Assembly: GCF_001866005.1 (NCBI RefSeq)
Contig: NZ_MLQR01000029.1
Coordinates: 149,908 to 213,907, forward strand
Length of the DNA stretch: 64,000 nucleotides
Direction of reading: 5' to 3'
Source: Anaerobacillus alkalilacustris
Lineage (GTDB): Bacteria; Bacillota; Bacilli; Bacillales; Anaerobacillaceae
Below are positions 10,178-19,514 of this stretch, in pieces. Positions within the stretch are counted from its first letter, which is position 1. Each line of letters starts with the position of its first letter. The notes beneath the pieces are model-generated. The model was not told the DNA's origin. It worked only from the letters and a program-made list of their open reading frames with translations, and did no database searches. The position numbers and the translations under genes are program-made.

Positions 10178-10449
10178 TGAGAATCTCCTTTAATTCGATC
10201 TTTGATAAGTTGGTCATATATTTCACTGCTTACTTTTACATTTAAGTGTCGGGAAAAAACATCTTTCCTTTTTGCCTCTTCAAAACATTCTTGACTATTA
10301 CTTACATAAGCACCTCTACCGGACTTTTTACCTGTAGAGTCAATAACGACTTCGCCTGCAGGAGTACGTACGATCCTAATTAATTCTTTTTTAGGCTTCA
10401 TCTCATTTGTAACAACACATTTACGAAGTGGAATTTTGCGTTTTTTCAT
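10174..10449 (-). CDS. ylxR: YlxR / RnpM, DUF448 RNA-binding protein
   Basis: A 91-residue basic protein (MKKRKIPLRKCVVTNEMKPKK...). It carries the DUF448 signature RKCVVTNEMKPKKELIR and the motif GKKSGRGAYVS near residues 41-51. The B. subtilis homologue has been described as an RNase P modulator (RnpM). It is 15 bp downstream of nusA and overlaps ylxQ. Confidence 0.95.
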   Translation of the reverse strand: MKKRKIPLRKCVVTNEMKPKKELIRIVRTPAGEVVIDSTGKKSGRGAYVSNSQECFEEAKRKDVFSRHLNVKVSSEIYDQLIKDRIKGDSQ

Positions 10450-10464
10450 AGCCGATCCACCCTT

Positions 10465-11571
10465 TTACTCTAGCTCTTCAAAGCTTTCTTCTTGTTGATT
10501 AACCTCTTCACTTTCATTTGGATTATACAATCCAAGACTTTCTGCATCAGATTGACTCTTTATGTCAATTTTCCAACCTGTTAATTTAGCCGCTAGTCGA
10601 GCATTTTGCCCTCTTTTTCCGATAGCTAAAGATAATTGATAATCAGGAACAATAACTTGAGTCATTTTCTCCTCTTCATCTACTTTTACTTGCAGAACTT
10701 TAGCAGGACTTAATGCGTTTGCTACATATTCAACCGGGTCTTCACACCAACGAACAATGTCAATTTTCTCACCTTTAAGTTCATTAACAATGGTTTGAAC
10801 TCTCTGACCCTTAGGACCAACACAAGAACCAACAGGATCAACTTCTGGGTTTTCAGCATGGACTGAAATTTTCGAACGATCTCCAGCTTCACGGGCAACA
10901 GATTTAATCTCAACCGTACCATCAAAAATTTCTGGGACTTCTAATTCAAAAAGTCTTTTTAATAATCCAGGATGAGTCCTTGAAATTAAAATTTGAGGAC
11001 CCTTTGTTGTTTTTTCAACTTTTGTTATGTAGGCCTTAATGCGATCGTTGTGCTTATAAGTTTCATTAGGCATTTGTTCAGTTAATGGTAGTAGGGCTTC
11101 AACTTTACCTAAGTCTACATAAATAAAACGACTATCTTGTCGTTGAACAATTCCTGTCATAATATCTTCTTCACGGTCAATAAAGTCTGCATAAATTATT
11201 CCTCTTTCAGCTTCACGAACTCGCTGAGTAACAACTTGTTTTGCAGTTTGAGCTGCAATACGGCCGAAATCTTTTGGCGTCACTTCAATTTCTACAATAT
11301 CATCAACTTCATATTGTGGATTGATTGCTTTAGCAGCTCCTTCTGAGATTTCTAATCTAGAGTCAAATACTTCTTCAACCACTTGCTTTCTAGCAAAAAC
11401 ACGAATACTACCATTTTCTCGGTTTATGTCAACACGTACATTTTGTGCCTGGTTAAAGTTTCGTTTATAACCGGAAATTAGCGCTGCTTCAATAGCTTCA
11501 ATAATAATCTCTTTGCTAATTCCCTTATCTTTTTCTAACGTCGTTAACGCATCCATAAAATCACTATTCAT
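10465..11571 (-). CDS. nusA: Transcription termination/antitermination factor NusA
   Basis: Binds RNA polymerase and nascent RNA, modulating pausing and termination. The 368-residue protein has the N-terminal RNAP-binding domain (about 1-130), an S1 domain (about 135-200, GIVQRQDSRFIYVDLGKVEALLP), then KH1 and KH2 (about 205-345; CVGPKGQRVQTIV and AIGKRGQNARLAAKLTGW). It lacks the C-terminal acidic repeats of Proteobacteria, as expected for Bacilli, but has a short Glu-rich tail. It follows rimP by about 67 bp in the standard operon. Confidence 0.98.
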   Translation of the reverse strand: MNSDFMDALTTLEKDKGISKEIIIEAIEAALISGYKRNFNQAQNVRVDINRENGSIRVFARKQVVEEVFDSRLEISEGAAKAINPQYEVDDIVEIEVTPKDFGRIAAQTAKQVVTQRVREAERGIIYADFIDREEDIMTGIVQRQDSRFIYVDLGKVEALLPLTEQMPNETYKHNDRIKAYITKVEKTTKGPQILISRTHPGLLKRLFELEVPEIFDGTVEIKSVAREAGDRSKISVHAENPEVDPVGSCVGPKGQRVQTIVNELKGEKIDIVRWCEDPVEYVANALSPAKVLQVKVDEEEKMTQVIVPDYQLSLAIGKRGQNARLAAKLTGWKIDIKSQSDAESLGLYNPNESEEVNQQEESFEELE

Positions 11572-11638
11572 GGAGCATTTCTCCCCCTTTCGATTTTAAG
11601 AAAAGTGCTTGGTATCTTAAGTGTAGAACTTATTTAAC

Positions 11639-12109
11639 TTAAAAAACAACAGCCAGTCTTGCACTAGCAACTTTTTCATAAGGAATTATCACATTAATTG
11701 TTCTCGTTTTTTGTTTAGTGGAAATAGTTAAGTCTTTTCCATCAAATGTTACTAACTTACCTTCAAATGCCTTTTCTCCTTGAATTGGTTCATATGTAGT
11801 TACATAAATATTCTTTCCTATCGCTTTTTCAACATCCTTCTCTTTCTTAAGTGGGCGTTCAGCTCCAGGAGATGATACTTCAAGGAAATATGCTTGAGTT
11901 ATTGGGTCTTTTTCGTCTAGTAGTTCACTCAATCGTTCACTTACTGTTCCGCAGTCTTCAATATCTACACCATTTTCAGAGTCAATAAACACACGCAAAA
12001 ACCAATTTTTTCCTTCTTTTTTGAATTCAACATCGACTAGCTCTAGTTGCATTTCATTTAGAATAGGCAAAACTAATTGTTCTACAATACCAGTTACATT
12101 CTTACTCAT
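11639..12109 (-). CDS. rimP: Ribosome maturation factor RimP
   Basis: A 156-residue RimP (formerly YlxS), needed for early 30S head assembly. It contains [31 protein letters not shown] and the family hallmark [17 protein letters not shown] near 80-98. An AAGGAGGGAC ribosome site precedes the ATG. It is the first gene of the rimP-nusA-ylxRQ-infB-ylxP-rbfA-truB-ribF operon, behind the polC terminator. Confidence 0.97.
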   Translation of the reverse strand: MSKNVTGIVEQLVLPILNEMQLELVDVEFKKEGKNWFLRVFIDSENGVDIEDCGTVSERLSELLDEKDPITQAYFLEVSSPGAERPLKKEKDVEKAIGKNIYVTTYEPIQGEKAFEGKLVTFDGKDLTISTKQKTRTINVIIPYEKVASARLAVVF

Positions 12110-12215
12110 TGTTGTCCCTCCTTACAAGTAAACTTATTGGGCAAATAATTATGGTAGTTCTTCAAACTAAATCAAATTTACTGATTAATAAGATAGAATA
12201 AGGCTTTAATTATTT

Positions 12216-12243
12216 TTATTATGCCCAATCAAAAAAACATCAA
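12216..12243 (-). promoter_or_regulatory. Candidate sigma-A promoter for the rimP-nusA-infB operon
   Basis: Minus strand TTGATG (12243-12238), 16-bp spacer, TAATAA (12221-12216), in the 347-bp gap between the polC terminator and rimP. The rest of this gap is AT-rich and shows no other clear feature. Confidence 0.35.
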
Positions 12244-12339
12244 TATATGTCGATTAATAACGAACATTTTCATAATAAAAAAAGAAGTTAGTTTGACTTA
12301 TATTTTCACCATTTTTTTATGTAGGTCTTCTTACAGTAA

Positions 12340-12368
12340 AACGAAAGAGTGGGTTTCCCCACTCTTTT
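12340..12368 (-). terminator. Rho-independent terminator of polC
   Basis: Minus strand AAAGAGTGGGGAAACCCACTCTTT followed by CGTTTT. The stem is about 10 bp. The plus-strand reading also ends in a T-run, so the structure could work in both directions. Confidence 0.8.
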
Positions 12369-12456
12369 TGTGTGCACCTATTCTAAGTATTACCTCAAAA
12401 ATATAACATAAACCCTAAATTTATGCAAGGTGGTTAGAGTTATGATGTATTCCCCG

Positions 12457-13862
12457 TTAGAAAAGTGACAATTGATTTGATTCTGGTAAACCTTCTAGAC
12501 AACCGTGCTCATCTAAATTTTCTAAAACTGTCTTTGTAATTTTGCTCCGCTGTTGGAGATCTTCTTTCGAAAGAAATTCACCACTTTCTCGTGCTTTTAC
12601 GATGTTTATCGCAGCATTCGTTCCAACCCCTGTCATTGCATTAAAAGGAGGTATTAGTGTTTTATCTTCTACTAAAAACTCTGTAGCACTCGAACGATAA
12701 AGATCTACCTTTTTAAACGAAAATCCTCTTTCACACATTTCTAATGCAAGTTCAAGAACTGTGAGTAAACTCTTCTCCTTTGGTGACGCATCTAATCCCT
12801 TTGCAGCAATTTCTTCAATTTTCACACGAATTGAAGCTGATCCTCTTACCATCGAATCTAAATCAAAGTCATCAGCTCTAACAGTAAAATAAGCTGCGTA
12901 AAATAAAATTGGGTGGTGAACTTTAAAATAGGCAATTCGAACCGCCATTAATACATAAGCAGCGGCGTGCGCCTTCGGGAACATATATTTTATCTTCAAA
13001 CAAGATCCTATATACCAATCAGGAACATTGTTTTTCTTCATTTCTTCAATCCATTCTTCACTTAAACCTTTACCTTTACGTACGCTCTCCATAATTTTAA
13101 AAGCTAAAGAAGGTTCTAACCCTTTATAAATTAAATAAACCATAATATCATCACGACAACCAATTACTTCTTTTAGGACACATGTCCCGTCTTGAATTAA
13201 TTCATTTGCGTTATTTAACCAAACATCTGTCCCATGTGATAATCCAGAGATTTGGACAAGTTCGCTAAATGTAGAAGGCTTTGTTTCTTCAAGCATCTGT
13301 CTAACAAATTTGGTTCCAAACTCTGGTATACCATACGTGCCAGTTTTACACATAATTTGCTCTTCTGAAACTCCGAGAGATTCAGTTCCACTAAATAATT
13401 TAAATACTTCATGGTCATCAGTTGGAATTGTCTTCGGATCAATACCACTTAAATCTTGTAGCATACGTATTACGGTTGGGTCATCGTGTCCAAGAATATC
13501 TAATTTTAATAAATTATCATGAATAGAGTGAAAATCAAAGTGTGTTGTTTTCCATTCTGATGTTTTATCGTCAGCTGGAAATTGGATTGGACAAAAATCA
13601 AAAATTTCCATATAGTCTGGAACAACAATAATTCCACCAGGGTGTTGACCGGTCGTTCGTTTCACTCCTGTACATCCAGATACAAGACGATCAATCTCAG
13701 CTCCTCGCATTTGCAAGTTAAAATCACTTTGATATCCCTTCACATATCCGTATGCTGTTTTTTCAGCAACAGTACCGATTGTACCTGCGCGATAAACATA
13801 ATCAACACCGAACAGTTCTTTTGTATAATTATGAGCCCTTGGCTGGTAATCTCCAGAAAAAT
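12457..13862 (-). CDS. polC: DNA polymerase III PolC, exon 2 (palm, fingers and C-terminus)
   Basis: 3' exon of the Gram-positive replicative DNA polymerase. It starts with AT, which completes the Asn codon left as A at the end of exon 1, giving [18 protein letters not shown]. Conserved blocks follow: [74 protein letters not shown] and the C-terminal clamp-binding NQLSLF. Read alone, the frame opens at ATG 13908, but its first 15 or so residues ([14 protein letters not shown]) come from intron domain VI and are absent from PolC homologues. With exon 1 (2,899 + 1,406 nt) the protein is 1,434 residues, against 1,437 in B. subtilis. Confidence 0.93.
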
Positions 13863-13910
13863 ATGATGATAGGTAAGCATTTGAAGTTATCTCCAGCTTT
13901 TCCCCCATCT

Positions 13911-13947
13911 CACACCGTACGTGACCCTTTCAGTGTCATACGGCGTT
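13911..13947 (-). ncRNA. Group II intron domain V hairpin
   Basis: Minus strand ACGCCGTATGAC...GAAA...GTCACGTACGGTGT forms the domain V hairpin, with a 7-bp lower stem, a GAAA tetraloop and the central TATG/ACGTA region typical of bacterial introns. The triad position reads CGC rather than the commoner AGC, and the upper stem seems to hold a bulged A. Domain VI follows towards 13863. Confidence 0.8.
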
Positions 13948-13972
13948 CCATCGTTAACATTGTCGAAGTTAT

Positions 13973-15796
13973 TCAGCTAAGTTTTGGATTTCCTACTTCC
14001 GTGCTTAACTGATTTAGTTTTTTAACTGCTTTTAAATCAAAAGTCTCAAGTATTGCTTTGTACTTTGGATTTGTTGTTGGATTATTATTATGGATTAGCA
14101 TATGGTAATCTTTTTTGATAATTATTAGATTATCATAATCATCAGTTCCACCTTGGGCAGTTGGTTTTTTGTGGTGACATATTGCATTGAACGGAGTTAA
14201 TCTTTCACCCGTTATTCCACAACAACCTTTTTGGGCAACGTATCTACTTAGACGATTATCTTCGTATTTTACGCTTTTGGATTTATAGGTACCTTTTCTA
14301 AACATTTCTATTTCAGTAACGGATACGATTTTTATCTCTTTATGAATGGCTTTTCGGTCATTCGCATTATAGATTGTAAATTCTGGTTTTCGTTGACCGC
14401 GTATATCATGTTTAACTGCTTCCATCGGATATACTAATATGCCATTACTTTTAAATCTAGGACATCGGTAACCAGTGTAAAATTTTTCAATCACTTTGTT
14501 TTTCTCTTGAGTCATGTTGAAAATGTTTCTGTACAAAAGTGATTTAATATTTTTGTGTACTTTATGCCTTATATCGTTAAAGTCTTGAGATACTCTTGTA
14601 GCTATCTTGTAATAGTTCTGCATCCCAAGGATATTGGCGTTGTACATCATAATTTTTCCTGGTGTTGGACTTTTTCTTATCTTAATCAGTTTATGCCTAA
14701 TTACTTCTTCTACCTTATTTTTGGATTTAGGACTCATTTTAGAGTTTACTATATATCCTGTTTTTCCAGTTCCCTTTTTAACTGCTCTGAACCGTACTCC
14801 TAAGAAGTCGGTACCGTTTTTGCGGAGGTTTGTGATTTTGCTTTTTTCTTTACTTGTTTCTAAACCAAGTCTTTATTGTAACCACTTTTCAACAGCTATT
14901 TTGATTTTCTTGGCATTATTATAAGAATTCGTAAAGATTTTAAAATCGTCCGCGTATCTTACAAGGTACATTGGTTTCAGTTTCGTCTTTTTAAGAGCAT
15001 CTGTTTTGTTTCTTTTTAATTTATAAGGTATTCTCGTAGGTTTTGTTTCCCATTGATTTGATATCCACCAGTCAAACTCGTTCAAAACAACATTTGCGAG
15101 TAGGGGCGATAGTATTCCGCCCTGTGGTGTACCCTTATCTGGTACTCCAATTCCTTTGATTTCCGCTTTCAGCATTTTCTTAATAATTGATAATACTTTT
15201 TTGTCCCGTATACCAATGGTCCATAGTTGTTTGAGAAGCTTGGTGTGATTAACATTGTCGAAAAATCCTTTTATATCTATATCTACCACATAGTGATTGA
15301 AGCTGTGATTAACTAAATGATAGCATCTAGCTAAAGCGTCATGGGTACTTCTCTTGGGTCTAAATCCAAAGCTATTTGAGTTAAACTTGCCTTCCACAAT
15401 AGGTTCGAGGATTTGCAAAAACATTTGCTGAATTAACCTGTCCTCTATCGTTGGAATTCCAAGTGGTCTCATATCACCGTTTGGTTTAGGTATCAGTACC
15501 CTTTTTACAGAATGCGGTTCATAGTTAATAAGTCTTTTTCTTGTTATTGCCACAAGCTTTTTAATATCCATACTTTGTAGATGTTTGATGGTATGTCCAT
15601 TTGTGCCTTTTGTTTTGCTTCCAGTGTTACTTTTGATATTTCGATATGCTAGTCTAATGTTCTCTTCCGATATGATAAAGTCATAAAGGTTTTTAAAGTA
15701 TCTACCATTTTCACTTTCTTCATAAAGACTATCCAACTGGTCTTGCATACCAAAGTATTCGTTGTTTCTCAACTTTTGTATCATTAAGTCAGTCAA
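13973..15796 (-). pseudogene. ltrA-like: Group II intron-encoded reverse transcriptase/maturase with in-frame stop
   Basis: One continuous reading frame of 608 codons interrupted by a single TAA at 14875-14873. Upstream part (307 residues): RT core with NSFGFRPKRSTHDAL, DIDIKGFFDNV, GTPQGGILSPLLANV and the catalytic YADD (YLVRYADDFKIF). After the stop the frame continues RLGLETSKEKSKITNLRKN and FLGVRF (RT7), then maturase domain X and an HNH endonuclease (CCGITGERLTPFN, CHHKKPTAQGGTDDYDNLI...HMLIH). Intact relatives read roughly EKWLKERLGLE here, so one substitution such as GAA to TAA explains the break. No Shine-Dalgarno sequence is seen before ATG 14737, so reinitiation is unlikely. Confidence 0.9.
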
Positions 15797-16530
15797 CTAA
15801 TCACTTCCTTTCGAAAGTTTTCGTTTCTTTAAGTCTTACTAGAACCTGACTTTTATAGGTTTGTTTCGACGTTAACGACTAATGCCCTTCCCTCAAGAAT
15901 GTTTTATCCTCCGACTTATTGGTTATTCAGTCATCATAGGCAATCTTGTAAGCGGTACTACGGCATCACTGCCACTTCCATAAATCTATGTTATAGCTGT
16001 TGCTTTTCCATAGAAACACTTTTAGCGAAGTGCAACCTTCTGATGTGTTGGAAGCTTCTCACGTTCCACTATTTCTATCTGTACATAATCTACTTAGGTT
16101 CCCCCTAAATCCCGTTGAGCTTGACTGTGCCTGTAACACAGTATGGATTTTCATAACCAAACGTTTACTCATCCACACTCAAAATTCCTAATAGGAACCC
16201 ATACCATTTCTGATATGTGACATTTACGAGAAGTCAGTCGAGGGTTCGTCCCAGTTATTCTACTGATACTAACCATATAGATTTTATAGACACCAGACCT
16301 ATCGTTCACAGAAACTTTATAGCTCCCTTTCCTCAGCCGTACTGTTAGGGTGACCTTCAGCCTACTTTAGCGGGCTTCAGACAAAAGTTGATTTTGCAAT
16401 ACTCCTTATGCCTGCCGCAGCTTCAGTGAGTGTGTTTCAGGGCGTTACTCCGTCATTCCACACTTCGAAATAGCAGTTCTCCTAGCATAATAGCTAGTGG
16501 CTAATCTTTTCAATTAGCAACGTGACGCAC

Positions 16531-19429
16531 TGAGATCGATATCAGGAACTTTATCCCCTTTGAAACCAAGGAATGTTTCGAAAGGAATATCATGTCCATC
16601 TTTTACGTATTTCGTACCGCACTCTGGGCAATCTTTATCTGGTAGGTCAAATCCAGAACCTACAGAACCATCATCAAAAAAGTGAGAGTGATGACAACTT
16701 GGACATACGTAATGTGGTGGTAATGGATTTACTTCCGTAATTTCTGTCATCGTTGCAACTAAAGAAGAACCTACCGATCCACGTGAACCAACAAGATAAC
16801 CGTCATCTAAAGACTTTTTTACAAGTTTATGAGAGATTAAATAAATAACAGCAAACCCATGACCGATAATACTCTTTAATTCTTTTTCAAGTCTTGCCTC
16901 AACGATTTCCGGCAAATTCTCTCCATAAATACTTCTTGCACGTCCATAGCTCATCTGCCTTATTTCTTCCTCAGCACCTTCAATTTTAGGTGTATATAAA
17001 TCATCTGGAATTGGCTTTAAAACTTCTATATCATCAGCAATTTTTTGAGTATTTGTTACGACAACCTCTTTTGCTTTTTCCTTACTTAAAAATTGAAAAC
17101 ACTCCAACATTTCGTCAGTTGTACGAAAATGAACTTCCGGTAGTTTTTGTTTATTTAATGGGTTCGCCCCACCTTGGCTAGCAATTAAAATTTTCCGATA
17201 AATACCGTCATTGGGATGTAAATAATGAACATTTCCAGTTGCAACAACAGGTATATTTAATTTTTCACCTAAAGAAACAATATTTTTGATAATTTCTTTT
17301 AATGCCAATTCATCACGAACTAGCTCTTTTTCAATTAAGTGATAATAATTCGAAGGTGGTTGAACTTCAAGGTAGTCATAAAATTTAGCGGTCTTTTCTA
17401 CTTCATCACTAGACTTTTGCATCATCGCTTCAAAAACTTCGCCTTTATCACAACCAGAACCAACTATAATTCCCTCTCGATGCTTCTCTAATAAAGATCT
17501 TGGGATCCTAGGCGTCCTATGGAAAAACTCAAGATGCGAATAAGAAACAAGTTTGTATAGATTCTTTAATCCTACTTGGGTTTTTGCTAGTAGAATACAA
17601 TGAGAAGGTCTTAAGCGATGGAAGTCCCCTTTACCCATATTGTCATTTAAACGATCATGGTACAATATTTCTTTTTCGATACAATCCTTAAGCAATTTCC
17701 ATAATAAATAGCCGGTTGCTTCTGCGTCATAAATTGCACGGTGGTGACTAACTAACTCAATATCAAACTTTTTACAAAGATTATTCAGTCGATGATTTTT
17801 CAATTCTGGATAAAGGAACCTAGCCAATTCTAGTGTATCAATGACCGGATTTTCACAATCACTGAAACCTATTTTTCGAAACCCGGCATTAATAAATCCC
17901 ATATCGAAACTTGCATTATGAGCAACTAAAATATCGTCGTTAATCCATTCTTTGAAGTCTTTTAGAACATCTCCAATCTCTGGAGCACCAACTAACATAT
18001 CATCGGTAATTCCTGTTAAGTCAATGATCGTATTCGTTAACTTTTCATGAGGATCTGCAAATGATTCAAATCGATCGATAATTTCACCATTTTTAATTTT
18101 TACAGCGGCAAGTTCTATAATCGTATTATAGACAGCGGATAACCCTGTGGTTTCAACGTCAAATACTACATAAGTTTCCTCACTTAGTAATCTTTTTTGC
18201 GTGTTATACGCAATAGGCACACCATCATCAACTAAGTTTGCTTCAACTCCATATAATATTTTAATCCCATGTTTTTTTCCAGAACCATAGGCTTCTGGAA
18301 ATGATTGAACGATGCCGTGGTCTGTAATGGCAATAGCTTTATGGCCCCATTTACTTGCTTGCTCTACTAAACGACTACATGAAGTGACTGCATCCATTTG
18401 ACTCATTGGAGTGTGGAGGTGTAATTCTACTCGCTTTTCATCATCTGGAGCTAAATCTTGTTTTTGGACGGGCTTTACTTCATTAATGTCTTTAGCAATC
18501 ATTACTAAATCGCGGACAAACGTATCATGTTGAACTCCGCCTCGAACCTTAACCCAAATACCTTTTTTTACTGCTTGGAGAAGAGGCACATCTTCTTTAT
18601 CATTTGAAAATATTTTTACAAGTATTGAGTCAGTATAATCTGTGATCTTAAATGTTAAAAGCGTTCGCCCACTTCTTAATTCACGTGTCTCCGCATCAAA
18701 TACATACCCTTGAATTGCAATCTTCTTTTCTTCATCTTGGATAGTTTCAATCGGTACGATATCATCCTTAATTTGATAACCTATTGTCAATGCTTCACTT
18801 GACTGAATCATTTTCTCTGCTCTTTTTTCTTGTTTTTGCTTTTCAATCATAGCTGCAACCATTTTCGAATGATCTTCTTGTTCTTTTTGTTCCACAAACT
18901 GTTGGAACTCCTTCTTCGATTCTTTAACAACTGTTTCTACTAGATAGTTCGGAAAACCAAGTTTTAAAAAAGATTCTTTAATAGGCTCTTTCAGCTTTCT
19001 ACTTAAAGCGATAGCCTCTGTTTCATTTCTTACATTAATCGATAATTTATTCCCTTCAATAACTGGGGTTTGCCCTTTTAGAAATTGAATAATTGATGGG
19101 GAAAAACCTTCTAAGCATTCTACTAGATATGGCCAATAACTCAAAACAACTTTATTGTCAACTTTTGTATTAGTATAACGAATAGTAAACGATACCGATG
19201 CTATATGACTAAAAGCTTGTCCTATTCGATCATGAAAAAGTTGAAAGACATGAAAGGGTAATATTCTTTCAAATTCGAAATCAAACTGCCATTTTTTTTC
19301 ATTTTTAAAAATTGAAAGCTTATGGATAACGCCATTATTTAAAAACTGTTGTGTAAGGTCTTCAGGAAATAATATTTGCTGGAGGAGTAATTGGAACCGT
19401 TCCATGCGTATTCGTCTATCTTCGTTCAT
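16531..19429 (-). CDS. polC: DNA polymerase III PolC, exon 1 (N-terminal, exonuclease, PHP, start of palm)
   Basis: 5' exon of the replicative polymerase. N-terminal domain (1-220), OB fold (about 230-325), and a PHP domain ([15 protein letters not shown]..., AITDHGIVQ) split by a proofreading 3'-5' exonuclease with ExoI DVETTG, ExoII NASFD and Exo[15 protein letters not shown] Cys4 zinc site (CPSC...CPEC) lies near 910-940. The exon ends GVPDIDL plus the A of an Asn codon: the catalytic aspartates 963 and 965 are here, but the palm continues in exon 2. Unspliced mRNA would stop after SASRC (TAA at 16514-16516), giving a 971-residue product without polymerase activity. Start ATG 19429 has an AGGGGG site. 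Confidence 0.95.
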
Positions 19430-19456
19430 TATGATCCCCCTTCTTTATTTTTGTTT

Positions 19457-19499
19457 ACATAGTAAATGGTACCCCCACCAAGCAAGGTACCATTTATGT
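19457..19499 (-). other. Hairpin between proS and polC
   Basis: AAATGGTACC pairs with GGTACCATTT, and ACATA/TATGT extends the stem past a 2-nt bulge, giving about 15 bp around a 12-nt loop. No T-tract follows on the minus strand, so it may attenuate or process the proS-polC transcript rather than end it. Confidence 0.5.
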
Positions 19500-19514
19500 T
19501 ATTCTTGAAACTTT

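Larger units (their letters stand above)
13863..16530 (-). mobile_element. Group II intron inserted in polC (sense orientation)
   Basis: A 2,668-bp self-splicing retroelement. The 5' boundary is GTGCGTCACG (first G at 16530), the group II 5' consensus GUGYG; the 3' end is ...CATCAT at 13863, the AY consensus. Domains I-III occupy about 16530-15800, the ORF lies in domain IV, and domains V-VI lie at about 13950-13863. Removal restores the PolC frame exactly. Orientation matches polC, as splicing requires. The encoded protein has RT, maturase and HNH parts but contains a nonsense codon. The intron subclass is probably chloroplast-like by protein similarity, which I could not confirm by search. 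Confidence 0.95.

Noticed and set aside
13863..13908. ATG 13908 as the start of an independent C-terminal PolC gene.
   Set aside because: The first 15 or so residues come from intron domain VI and have no match in PolC; without exon 1 the catalytic aspartates are missing.
15899..16191. Plus-strand frames of 60-70 codons inside the intron's 5' half.
   Set aside because: They overlap the structured domain I-III RNA on the opposite strand and have no coding features.
16200..16545. Exon-binding site EBS1 complementary to the exon-1 end (GATCTCA).
   Set aside because: A quick reading found no exact complement in the near part of domain I; a proper secondary structure model is needed before naming it.
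12457..19429. polC read as a pseudogene or as two separate genes broken by a transposon.
   Set aside because: The interruption starts and ends exactly at group II splice consensus bases, lies in the sense direction, and its removal restores the frame, a conserved motif and the full family length.
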